From Thermogemmatispora sp042408735 (GTDB lineage: Bacteria; Chloroflexota; Ktedonobacteria; Ktedonobacterales; Ktedonobacteraceae): 64,000 bases of DNA. The position numbers and the translations under genes are program-made. Positions 41,030 to 49,235 of this stretch are shown in pieces. A model generated the notes under the pieces. It made no database searches. It was given only the letters and a program-made list of their open reading frames with translations, and had not been told where the DNA came from. Every line of letters begins with the position of its first letter. Position 1 is the first letter of the stretch. Location: NCBI RefSeq assembly GCF_042408735.1, contig NZ_JBHOQV010000187.1, forward strand, positions 67,188-131,187, given 5' to 3'.

Positions 41030-42295
41030 ATGACGACGAATACCAGACTCTTGCAGGGGTCGCTGAGAGATTTCGGGCTGGTTGAAATTCTGCAGATGAT
41101 GGAGCTGGGGTCGGCGACGGGTGCCTTGCACTTGAAGCATGAGCAGGGGCGAGTCGGTATTCTCTATTTTAGCGATGGCAAGATCGCCAACTGCTCTGAG
41201 CTGGATCCCTGCGCGCTGACCCTGGGCGATGTGCTCCAGCAATTGGGCATGGCCACCTTTATGGAGGTGGAGGCCGCCTTCAGCCAGCAGTTGCAGGACG
41301 CCCTCGGGCGCCGCATCGGCGAACGCCTGATTGCCATGCGGGTCATCACTGAGCAGCAGCTCTATGAGGCCCTGCGCACTAAGGCCCTCTGGACGGCGCG
41401 CGAGCTGGCGCTCTGGCGGGAAGGCTCTTACGAGTTCATTACCAGTCCCAAGAAGCAGGCTTTTCTGCCGTATGGGGAGCAGTCGCTTGACCTGGAGATT
41501 GTGCGCGTGACGATGGAGATGGTGCGCTACGCCGATGAGTGGGAGCAGCTCCGGCTCTACCTGCCCAATGGAATGCGCACCCGGCTCCAGTTGGTGCCGA
41601 CGATCCCTTACCCGTTGAGCTTCAACGGGCGGGTGATCGAGGTGCTGCAGCGGGTGACGACCCATCGCTGGGTGCGCAAGATCGCCACTGGCCTGCGCCG
41701 GCCCGAGCTGGAGGTGGCCCGCGATCTGGCGACGCTCGTCCAGCAGCGCCTGATTGTTCCGCTGCCCGAGGAGCCGCATCCTCCCGCGCGTGGCGCGCGC
41801 ACGGTGCGCCTCCCTGGCCCCGCCGAGCGGATGCGCATGGAGAGCTTCGAGCTGCTGAATCTGATCAGCCGCATGGAGCAGGATTGGTATAAGCGCAAGA
41901 GTCCGGTGGAGCAGTTGCCGGCCCTGGTGCACTATATCAACTGGACGATGGAGGCCCTGGCCGAAACCTGCCGCGCTAATGGGACGGAGCTGGACCCCAA
42001 TACGCTGGAGGCGCTGCTGACGCGCGAGCGTCTGCGCTACATGGGGAACTATAAGTTCATTATCCAGAATAATCGCATCGATGTGGAGAATTTCACGGCC
42101 CTCTGCCACGAGGTCCTGCATGGCGATCTGCAGCGCTCCAAGGAGTTCTACGAAGAGGCCCTCTCGGTCCTCTCGCGTATCCTGCGTGTGATCTTCGAGA
42201 CGATTAATTCGCGCGTGGCCTCGCTCTATGAGCGGCTGGAGAATCAAGAGGTCTGGGAGGCCTTCTTCTCGCTCTTTGAGCCTCCCCAGAATTGA
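41030..42295 (+). CDS. DUF4388 (PATAN-type) domain protein
   Basis: The 421-residue protein begins with LLQGSLRDFGLVEILQMMELGSATGALHL, followed by GRVGILYFSDGKIANCS. This is the DUF4388 pattern, a domain common in response-regulator-like and gliding or phototaxis proteins. After that come the helical LGDVLQQLG and IGERLIAMRVITEQQLYEAL segments of the matching MglA/PilT-like context, and a long helical C-terminal region of unknown fold. There is no receiver domain, signal peptide or membrane helix. It may act in signalling or protein scaffolding; the partner is unknown. A GGGGGAAGT site precedes ATG 41030. Confidence 0.85.
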   Translation: MTTNTRLLQGSLRDFGLVEILQMMELGSATGALHLKHEQGRVGILYFSDGKIANCSELDPCALTLGDVLQQLGMATFMEVEAAFSQQLQDALGRRIGERLIAMRVITEQQLYEALRTKALWTARELALWREGSYEFITSPKKQAFLPYGEQSLDLEIVRVTMEMVRYADEWEQLRLYLPNGMRTRLQLVPTIPYPLSFNGRVIEVLQRVTTHRWVRKIATGLRRPELEVARDLATLVQQRLIVPLPEEPHPPARGARTVRLPGPAERMRMESFELLNLISRMEQDWYKRKSPVEQLPALVHYINWTMEALAETCRANGTELDPNTLEALLTRERLRYMGNYKFIIQNNRIDVENFTALCHEVLHGDLQRSKEFYEEALSVLSRILRVIFETINSRVASLYERLENQEVWEAFFSLFEPPQN

Positions 42296-42495
42296 GCCGC
42301 TCCTGGTCAGCCGTGGGCAAGGGAAGAAGGGAGCAGGGGCAGACGAACGATGGACTGTCGACTGTGGGTTCAGGCTGGGGCAGCGAGCGAGCTGGCCTGG
42401 CGGCTGAGGCGCCTTCCGACCCGCGGGGGCGCGATCGGGAGCCTGGTCGCCAGGCTGCTCGCTCGCTGGGCTGGTCTGCCGTGCCGCGGCGAGGG

Positions 42496-43992
42496 CTAGT
42501 CGTAGACCACGGCGACGGTCTTCACTTCGCTGAAGTCGGCGACGGCGTTCGGCCCCAGTTCGCGGTGGCCGTTGCCGCTGGCCTTCATGCCGCCGAAGGG
42601 CATGTGGATCTCCGAGCGGGTGGTGGGAGCGTTGATGTAGATCAACCCGGACTGGATGTCGCGCATGGCGCGGAAGGTGTAGTGGGTGCTGCGCGTGAAG
42701 ATGGCCGTTGAGAGGCCGTAGATGGTGTTGTTGGCGACGGCGATGGCCTCCTCGTAGGTGTCGACTGGGATGATGGAGACGAAGGGACCGAAGATCTCTT
42801 CGCGGGCGATGCGCATCTCCGGCCGGACCTCGCCGAAGATGGTCGGCTGGTAGAAGGCCCCGTCGCTGTATTCGCCCTCGTGCAGGGGATGGCCGCCATA
42901 GAGCAGCCTGGCCCCCTCGCGCTTGCCCACTTCGGTGTACTCGTGCACGGCTTGGACCCGTCCCCGATTGACCAGGGGTCCCATCTCGACGTCCTCGCGC
43001 AGGCCGTCGCCGATGCGCAGGCTGGCGGCGGCCTCGATCAGGCGATGGCTGAATTCGGCCACACCGGGTCGCTGGACGATGACGCGGCTGGTGGCCGTGC
43101 AGCGCTGACCGGTGGTGCCGAAGGCTCCCAGGGCCACGCTGGCGACGGCCCGCTCCAGGTCGGCGTCTTCCAGGACAATGACGGCGTTCTTGCCGCCCAG
43201 CTCCAGGGCGCAGCGGCGCAGGTCACGCCCGCACAGCTCGGCGACGCGCCGCCCGACCTCGGTCGAGCCGGTCAGCGAGATCATGTTGACGTCGGGATGG
43301 CTGGCCAGGGCTTCGCCCAGGCTGCCGCCAGGACCGGTGATGACGTTGAAGAGGCCGTCGGGAAGGCCGGCCTCCTGCAGGATCTGGGCGAGCTTGAGGG
43401 CCAGCAGGGGGGTGTCACTGGCCGGCTTCAGGACAACGGCGTTGCCGGCCTGCAGGGCGGGAAAGGTTTTCCAGGCGGGAATGGCCAGGGGAAAGTTCCA
43501 GGGCGTGATAAGCCCCACGACGCCCAGCGGCTGGCGCACGGTCAGATAGAGCTTGCCGCGCTGGGCCGAGGGGACGGTCTCTCCTTCCGCCCGCCAGCCA
43601 TCGCTGGCGATGTAGCGGGCGACGTCGATGGCCGTCTGGACCTCTCCGCGCGCTTCGCTGAGGATCTTGCCCATCTCGCGCGTCATGAGGATGGCCAGCT
43701 CTTCTTTGCGCGTCTCGAGTAGCTGGGCCGCCTGCAGCAGGACGGCGGCACGCTGGGGGGCCGGCGTGGCCGCCCAGGCCGGTTGGGCCTGGCGCGCGGC
43801 CCGCACCGCTTCCTCAAGGTCGGCGACGCTCGACTGCTGGTAGTAGCCGATGATTTCGGAGAGGTGGGCCGGGTTGGTGCTGGCGAAGGTTGCTCCACTG
43901 GCCGAGGGGCGCCACTGGCCGCCGATGAAGTTGTAGAAGACCGGCGGCTCGGTGCTCGCCGGAAGGTCTCTCTGCAGGTCTGACTGAGTCAT
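42496..43992 (-). CDS. NAD(P)-dependent aldehyde dehydrogenase
   Basis: The 498-residue enzyme has the standard ALDH sequence order. PWNFPLAIPAWKTFPAL is followed by the cofactor-binding LTGSTEVGRRV, the general base Glu in LELGGKNA, the catalytic Cys in FGTTGQRCTATSR, and the late EEIFGPFVSI and PFGGMKASGNG. It oxidises an aldehyde to the acid (or CoA-independent equivalent), with GYYQQSSVADLEEAV placing it in the semialdehyde/aldehyde dehydrogenase 1-like branch. ATG 43992 has GAGGAG 10 bases upstream. It is convergent with the DUF4388 gene and could serve aromatic or amino-acid breakdown, but no operon link is visible. Confidence 0.93.
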   Translation of the reverse strand: MTQSDLQRDLPASTEPPVFYNFIGGQWRPSASGATFASTNPAHLSEIIGYYQQSSVADLEEAVRAARQAQPAWAATPAPQRAAVLLQAAQLLETRKEELAILMTREMGKILSEARGEVQTAIDVARYIASDGWRAEGETVPSAQRGKLYLTVRQPLGVVGLITPWNFPLAIPAWKTFPALQAGNAVVLKPASDTPLLALKLAQILQEAGLPDGLFNVITGPGGSLGEALASHPDVNMISLTGSTEVGRRVAELCGRDLRRCALELGGKNAVIVLEDADLERAVASVALGAFGTTGQRCTATSRVIVQRPGVAEFSHRLIEAAASLRIGDGLREDVEMGPLVNRGRVQAVHEYTEVGKREGARLLYGGHPLHEGEYSDGAFYQPTIFGEVRPEMRIAREEIFGPFVSIIPVDTYEEAIAVANNTIYGLSTAIFTRSTHYTFRAMRDIQSGLIYINAPTTRSEIHMPFGGMKASGNGHRELGPNAVADFSEVKTVAVVYD

Positions 43993-44309
43993 ATGCCATT
44001 CACTCCTCGCTGAGAGTATCGTCACTGCATGCCGTGAGAACAAGATGGGATCGGCCTCGAGCGGCTCAGCGGTCCCTGGCCGGCTGCCTGGCTCCTGGCC
44101 TGGGGCCTGGGCGAAGGCGGGTGCGGTGGCGCCGCTGGCCGCGGCCCGGATGGCGAAGGCCACGGAAGACCTTGCCTGCTGGCGAGCCTGTCGGGCGGCT
44201 GGCAACCGATCCTCATTATAGCATACCAGCCCGACCCTCTCTGGCGGCGGACCCTGACCCAGGTCCTCTCTGGCCTGAATGCTCTGGGTGTGGGGACTGG
44301 TCTTTGAAA
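43993..44309 (+). other. Intergenic region before the TnpB remnant
   Basis: About 317 bases with no gene. TCATTATAGCAT near 44212-44223 could hold a minus-strand -10 for the aldehyde dehydrogenase. The left end of the IS605-like element may lie here, but I cannot find clear ends. Confidence 0.3.
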
Positions 44310-45289
44310 ATGATGACCTCTGATGACCGGTGGATTCGTTTGGGCGGGACCGCTGACAGGAAATTGAGTCGCTCTGCCAAAGGGAGCAGGGCCGCGCGGC
44401 TGGCGGAACAGCAGGTGATTGAACGCACCGGCCCGCGCTTTCAGCGCCTCGATGAGGCTGCCTTTGCCCTGTGGAACGCGGTCAACTATCTCGTGCGCCG
44501 GTCCTTCATCTTCCAGGGCATCGGTCTCGACAACGCGCAGGTCTTCCACCGGATCAAGATGCACGAAGCCTACCAGGCCCTTCCTCGCAACGTCAGGAAT
44601 CAGGTGCTTCTCCAACTGCCTCAAGCCTGAGTCAGGCCCTTTGAGACGATGAGGGCGTGGCGCGAGCTTCCCGAGCAATTCAATTCGCCGGGCGTCCGAA
44701 GCTGCCTCGCTACCACAAACGGCGCGCCCATGTGCAGAGCAAACTTCCTCAGGCCAGCCGCCGTACCTCCCGCCAGCGTGATCGCATCACGACGAAGCGC
44801 AATCGCCGTCTGCTGGGGTACCTGCACACGGCCAGCCGTCGCATCATCGCTCTGTTGGTGTAAGAGGGCATTGGCCCGCTCATCATAGGGCAGAACCCGC
44901 TCTGGAAGCAAGAAGTGGAGATGGGGAAACGGAACAATCAACAGTTCGTGCAGATCCCCCATGCCCGCTTCGCTTCAGCGAGATGCTGACCTGCAAAGCG
45001 GAACTCGTTGGCATCCGCGCCATCGTGACCGAAGAGAGCTACACCGGCAAAGCCAGTTTCTTGGATCGTGATCCCCTTCCGGTCTACGATCCTGCAGGCA
45101 GCGAAGAAGCGCGTTTTAGCGGCCGGCGACCCGGCCGGGCGCGATACCAGCGCCCGCGGCAAGCGCCTGATCCACGCCGATGTCGATGGGAGCTACAATA
45201 ACAATAGTGGCAGAAAAGTAGTCCCGAACGCCTTTGACGTCCCAGGGATAGGGGCAGCGGCAGTTGGGCCTGGACGGCTTGCCGTCTGA
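44310..45289 (+). pseudogene. tnpB: Degenerate IS200/IS605-family TnpB (RNA-guided nuclease) gene
   Basis: Pieces of TnpB appear in order but in different frames and with an internal deletion. They are LWNAVNYLVRRSFIFQG with EAYQALPRNVRNQVL (44460-44620), GRPKLPRY (about 44693), KRNRRLLGYLHTASRRI (about 44800-44850), LWKQEVEMGKRNNQQFVQIPHARF (about 44905-44972), KAELVGIRAIVTEESYTGKASFLDRDP (44990-45080), and GKRLIHADVDGSYN (about 45160-45205). The RuvC Glu (TEES) and last Asp (ADVDG) remain, but stops and frame changes mean no full protein is made. No TnpA or clear right-end ends were found. The remnant lies upstream of the peroxiredoxin. Confidence 0.85.
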
Positions 45290-45457
45290 ACGAGCCTATG
45301 TCATTATTTGTCTAGGGTTTCGGTACTGTGAGTGTTCTGTCTGTATAGCGCGGGAGAGGGACCGCTTGAGGGCAGCGACCGGACCATCAGGCTGTCTGCC
45401 CGGCTGCGAGGCGGCGGTTGCTGTTCCGCGCGAGAAAAAAAGAAAGGAAATGCACGC

Positions 45458-46000
45458 ATGAGCGGATCAGATACTGCAGAGCAGCGCGGCAAGGTGCAGG
45501 TCGGCGACCAGGCTCCAGATTTCACGCTGCCCGACCAGATGGGCCGCCCGGTCAGCCTGCACGACTTCATTGGGAAGTCGGTGGTCGTCCTCTACTTCTA
45601 TCCCAAGGACAATACCCCCGGCTGCACTACCGAGGCCGTCTGCTTCCGCGATAGCTACGTAGTCTTCAAGCAGGCAGGGGCCGAGGTGATCGGCGTTAGC
45701 TCGGACTCGAGCGAGTCGCATCAGCAGTTTGCCGATCAGCATCGGCTGCCTTTCATTCTGCTGAGCGACCAGGGGGCTGCCGTACGCAAGCGCTATGGCG
45801 TGCCGACCACCTTCGGCTTGCTGCCGGGGCGCGTGACCTATATTATCGACAGGCGCGGCGTGGTGCGCCACATATTCTCCTCGCAGTTCAATCCCGAAAA
45901 GCATGTTGAGGAGGCCCTGAACATCGTGCGGGCCTTGCAGAGCGAGGAGGGATCGCAGACCTCCCAGGCCGCCGCTGAGCCGGCTCACGGAGAGGCCTGA
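45458..46000 (+). CDS. Peroxiredoxin of the Bcp/AhpC-TSA group
   Basis: The 180-residue thiol peroxidase has DFTLPDQMG, then YFYPKDNTPGCTTEAVCFRD, with peroxidatic Cys56. Classical Bcp proteins place a second Cys five residues later; here Cys62 is six residues later (TTEAVC), which may alter resolving chemistry. The rest (GVSSDS, PFILLSDQ, RYGVPTTFG, TYIIDRRGVVRHIF) is typical. It reduces H2O2 and organic peroxides using thioredoxin. The C-terminus has a low-complexity tail (SQAAAEPAHGEA). ATG 45458 has AAAGGA 9 bases upstream. It follows the TnpB remnant by about 170 bases. Confidence 0.92.
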   Translation: MSGSDTAEQRGKVQVGDQAPDFTLPDQMGRPVSLHDFIGKSVVVLYFYPKDNTPGCTTEAVCFRDSYVVFKQAGAEVIGVSSDSSESHQQFADQHRLPFILLSDQGAAVRKRYGVPTTFGLLPGRVTYIIDRRGVVRHIFSSQFNPEKHVEEALNIVRALQSEEGSQTSQAAAEPAHGEA

Positions 46001-46214
46001 GCGCGGACCGAGGGCCTGGCTGGCGGGCTGATCGATCGGCCCACCAGCCAGGCAGGAGCCAGGGGAGGCCAGACGAAGAGGGCGCGGTCCGCTCGCTCCT
46101 CTCTTCGGCGACCTGCTCAGGGCAGGTGCGCCTGAAGAAGGCTGGGCCGCGCCCTGCTTGTGCCCATTGCGCCCAAGGGCAGCACAAGGGGGGAAAGGAA
46201 GGACAAACGATGAC

Positions 46215-46514
46215 TCAGGCCGTCTCGATGGTCGGGCTGCCGCTGCTTGGCTCGACGCGCGGCTGCTCGCTGGCAGCGGGGGCCGACTCGCTATAATCGC
46301 CTTCCTGGGCGGGACGCTTGAAAACGTAGTAGGCCGACGTCGAGGTCAGGGGCTGGATGCCGACCAGCTCCCAGCCCTCGCGGCCCAGGCTGCTCAGGTA
46401 GCGGCGCACGAAGGCGCTGCGTCGCTCGTTACCGATCAGGGTCTCCAGACCTTCGCAGGAGATGCGTCCGCGGGTATCAATATAGGCCACCTTATAGGCC
46501 CACTGCTGTGGCAT
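46215..46514 (-). CDS. DUF4177-like small protein
   Basis: The 99-residue product contains WAYKVAYIDTRGR near the N-terminus and YLSSLGREGWELVGIQPL in the middle, the DUF4177 pattern (aromatic-YKV-(x)n-L-(x)2-GWELV). A Ser/Pro-rich tail follows. Function is unknown; such proteins are small, soluble or membrane-near. ATG 46514 is set by AAAGGAG 8 bases upstream. It lies alone between the peroxiredoxin (convergent) and the histidine kinase (same strand, about 550 bases away). Confidence 0.8.
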   Translation of the reverse strand: MPQQWAYKVAYIDTRGRISCEGLETLIGNERRSAFVRRYLSSLGREGWELVGIQPLTSTSAYYVFKRPAQEGDYSESAPAASEQPRVEPSSGSPTIETA

Positions 46515-47067
46515 AGCGCTTACTCCTTTCAGCTTGCTCGCGGGACCCGGCCCGGGCGGGCAGGCTGAGGCCAGGCCGGAGGCGACGAGCGCGGCGCTCA
46601 GGGTTGAGCGTGGCGGAAGATGCGCGCGGCCCGGCTGACTGGCTGGTTTTTCGGCTGACAAAGGGCGGGGGCAGATGCGCGCGCGATCCGTGGCGATCGA
46701 GCCAGACCGGGACCTTGAAGCCACGTCCGGTGGTCTTCCTGGCGGTGGGCAGACCGGAGCTGTCTGACGCCTCGCACGCCTCTGTCAGAGAGTGGGGTCT
46801 GCCCGCCAGACACCGGAACCTGCCGGGTTCCACAATGCAGCAGGCTCCGGGTAGGTGGCCGGGCGAGGCGCGATCCCACGGATCTCTCCGCCCAAGAGAC
46901 AGTATAGCCTCCTTTGGGGCGGGGCGCACCGTCAGAAGCGAGAGGAGCGAGGCCGGGAAAATGCCCAGGGTCACAACCTGTGCAAACGACCAGGGAGAAA
47001 GCGCCGGCCGGCGTCTGTCCGACCCGCGCGCCGGTTGGAACCCGCCTCGGGGCGGTGGCGGGCGAGA
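46515..47067. other. Intergenic region between DUF4177 and histidine kinase genes
   Basis: About 553 bases. I see no supported gene, terminator hairpin or promoter. The only AT-rich spot is near 46900-46915 (ACAGTATAGCC). Confidence 0.35.
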
Positions 47068-47847
47068 CTAAGAGGGCAGTGGGAGATCCAGGGAGAAGGT
47101 GGTGCCCTGATCCTCGGCGCCGGGGCGCTCCAGGCGCAGCGTCCCGCCGTGGGCCTCGACGATGCTCTTGGTAATGTAGAGACCCAGCCCCGACCCCTGG
47201 CGGCTGCGCGCCGTCTGGAGGCGCACGTAAGGACGGAAGATGCTGTTGATCTCGCCCGCCGGGATCACGCGCCCCACGTTGTGGACGCTCACGCGCACCA
47301 GATGCTCGTCCGGCTGGCTCACGCGGACCGTGATAGTGGTGTGCTCGTCGGAGTACTTGATGGCGTTGTCCAGCAGGTTGCCGATGGCCTGCTGCAGGCG
47401 CTCGCCGTCCCAGCGGCCCACGAGCGGCACCTCGGGAGCCTCAACCTCGATGCGATGATAGGGAGCCAGCGGGCGGAACTGCTCGACCAGCTCGCGGATC
47501 AGGGCGACAATGTCGCACTCGGCCAGCAGCAGCTTGAACTGACCGGTGGACAGATAGGAGGCGTCGAGCAGATCGTTGACCAGCCGCTTCAGGCGCTGGG
47601 CCTGGCCGATAATAATGGCTGTGCCGCGCTCGATGGTCTCGCGGCGGCAGTTGGGGCGGGCGATCATCCGGGCATAGTTGATGATAGGAGCAAGGGGGCC
47701 ACGTAGCTCATGGGCGATCATGTCGATAAACTGCTCTTTGCGCGCTAACTCCTCTTGAAGGAGGAGATTGGCGCGGGTCAACTCATCTACTTGTTGCTGC
47801 AGCGCCCTGACAACCTCTTCCTGCGACTGCTTGCGGTGAGCTCGCAT
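47068..47847 (-). CDS. Soluble sensor histidine kinase without a sensor domain
   Basis: The 259-residue protein starts with a coiled-coil helix (QSQEEVVRALQQQVDELTRANLLLQEELARK), then the HisKA dimerisation domain with phospho-acceptor His46 in AHELRGPLAPI. The HATPase_c domain follows, with N-box LLDNAIKYS and G-boxes SRQGSGLGLYITKSIVEAHGG. There are no transmembrane segments or PAS/GAF domain, and no response regulator gene is adjacent. It may work with a protein partner or a distant regulator. ATG 47847 has a weak ribosome site (CCACACG upstream). A palindromic promoter-like element lies about 40 bases upstream. Confidence 0.9.
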   Translation of the reverse strand: MRAHRKQSQEEVVRALQQQVDELTRANLLLQEELARKEQFIDMIAHELRGPLAPIINYARMIARPNCRRETIERGTAIIIGQAQRLKRLVNDLLDASYLSTGQFKLLLAECDIVALIRELVEQFRPLAPYHRIEVEAPEVPLVGRWDGERLQQAIGNLLDNAIKYSDEHTTITVRVSQPDEHLVRVSVHNVGRVIPAGEINSIFRPYVRLQTARSRQGSGLGLYITKSIVEAHGGTLRLERPGAEDQGTTFSLDLPLPS

Positions 47848-47886
47848 GCGTGTGGCCTCCCTACTCGCTCGGTGGCTAATACATCG

Positions 47887-47902
47887 TTAAGTATACACTT
47901 AA
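47887..47902. promoter_or_regulatory. Palindromic -10 region upstream of the histidine kinase
   Basis: TTAAGTATACACTTAA is a 16-base inverted repeat (arms TTAAGT/ACTTAA). On the minus strand it contains AGTGTATACT, a -10-like string also seen at 58585 and 59110. It could hold both the promoter and an operator of the kinase gene. Confidence 0.45.
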
Positions 47903-48063
47903 TCCACGTGGCCGGCGGTTCCAGCGGAAGCCACTGGGAATTTTGGGGGAGAGAAAAGGGCAAGCGCAAGGCTTCCGCTCGTGCAAAGGAGGCGCGCCGC
48001 TGTCAAGAGGGGCAGGCAAGCCTGAGAGCCTGCTGCCTCTCGACAGCCGCTGCGCTGGTTCGC

Positions 48064-48279
48064 TTACTCCTTGGGAATCAGTCCCAGTCTGCGCAGCGCA
48101 TCCATCGTTGCCCAGTCCAGTTGAGAGTAGTCGAAGTCGGGACCAGCATGGGCGATCAACTCGCGCAGTCGCTCGTACTGCTTCTGGCGCATCTGAGGAT
48201 CTCGCGCCAACACGTACTGAGAGAAGGTGATTTCGATCTGCCGCCGCTGCAAAGCGACCAGAGGCGATTCTTCGGCCAT
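48064..48279 (-). CDS. Small hypothetical protein, 71 residues
   Basis: The product is mostly helical and hydrophilic: MAEESPLVALQRRQIEIT, then RQKQYERLRELIAHAGPDFDYS, ending DALRRLGLIPKE. GGAAGGGAG lies about 10 bases before the ATG, which supports a real gene. It is not recognised, and could be a small regulator or adaptor. It lies between the histidine kinase and the FmdB-type gene, all on the minus strand. Confidence 0.6.
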   Translation of the reverse strand: MAEESPLVALQRRQIEITFSQYVLARDPQMRQKQYERLRELIAHAGPDFDYSQLDWATMDALRRLGLIPKE

Positions 48280-48538
48280 GTCTTGTGCGCTCCCTTCCTG
48301 ACATGAGCTGAGATAAGACGAGAGGTGCTTGCCTTCTTGCCTGCCGGCCTGGCTTCCTGCCTGACTCCCTGCCCTACCCTGCCCAGGAACCCGATCCTGA
48401 GCCTGGTTCGGGAGCCGCCTCGCTCGCTTGCTCGCACGCTCAGGGGCCGCGCAGCAGCGTCGGGGCCGTCTCTAGCCAGAAAGGCGGCCTGCCCACCTCG
48501 TCTCTGGCCGGGCGAGGGCTGGGCTGACCCCCGCTGGC

Positions 48539-48856
48539 TCAGGAGCTGCTGCTACTGCTGCTCGAGGAGACGGGGGCGGCGCTGTTGGCGCTTCCCTCGC
48601 TCGCTGAGCTGGAGCTGCTCTCGCTCTCGCTGGACTTGCCGCTTGGGCTGTGCGACGAGCTGTTGCCGTTGGAGCTGGAGCCGTTGTAGTCCGTCTTGTA
48701 GAAGCCGTGCCCCTTGAACACGATGCCTGTGGGGAAGAGCACGCGATGGATCTCGCCGCCACACTGTGGGCAGACCGTTAAAGGATCGTCAGTGATTTTC
48801 TGCCAGATCTCGAAACGATGCTCACATGCCCGGCACGCATATTCATACGTGGGCAT
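48539..48856 (-). CDS. FmdB-type zinc-ribbon protein with serine-rich tail
   Basis: The 105-residue product starts MPTYEYACRACEHRFE with CPQCGGEIHRVLFPT, the FmdB family zinc ribbon (Cys-x2-Cys twice). Known members are small, and some act in transcription or regulation of amide use. Residues 60-105 form a low-complexity tail of Ser, Asn and Glu, ending in a run of Ser. GGAGGTGA is upstream of ATG 48856. Function is not established here. Confidence 0.85.
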   Translation of the reverse strand: MPTYEYACRACEHRFEIWQKITDDPLTVCPQCGGEIHRVLFPTGIVFKGHGFYKTDYNGSSSNGNSSSHSPSGKSSESESSSSSASEGSANSAAPVSSSSSSSSS

Positions 48857-48972
48857 AGGGTGCTGTCACCTCCGCGCCAGAACATGGCTCAACACTCGGG
48901 AAGGACAGGAGCAGGAGGTCGAGGTCTGACTCCCTCCCCTTCTTTCTTCCTTCCTTCCTTCCCTCATACATA

Positions 48973-49003
48973 AGAAACAAGAGGGAAAGCGTTGCCGCTT
49001 TCC
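48973..49003 (-). terminator. Intrinsic terminator of the uvrC transcript
   Basis: Reading the minus strand, GGAAAGCG/CGCTTTCC (plus 48984-48991 and 48996-49003) forms an 8-bp stem with a 4-base loop (ttgc). It is followed by a T-rich run (TTGTTTCTT), which fits the end of the minus-strand uvrC mRNA. Confidence 0.65.
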
Positions 49004-49235
49004 TCCCATGACAAGAGAGCGTCTGCTTCTTTTACGAGAGAGATGCTCTACATTAAATAGTAATCGCCAATCTCTCCGTTGTCAATCGAAGGCCAGGAGT
49101 GCTAGCGCTCGTCGGACGGCGCCGGCAGAGGAGAGAGGCCAGGCGTGAGCTGGCGTGGGCTGACGCGGGCCGCCGCCGGCTGCCCATCCGTCCGTCCGTC
49201 TGCCTGCCCGCCCTTCCTCCCTGGCCACTTCGGAC

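Noticed and set aside
40895..42247. 450-codon minus-strand open frame over the DUF4388 gene
   Set aside because: It is the complement of a well-supported gene, its composition is non-protein-like, and it has no ribosome binding site.
46604..47071. 155-codon plus-strand frame in the gap before the histidine kinase
   Set aside because: It overlaps other short frames on both strands, has low-complexity Arg/Gly/Pro composition and lacks a start signal.
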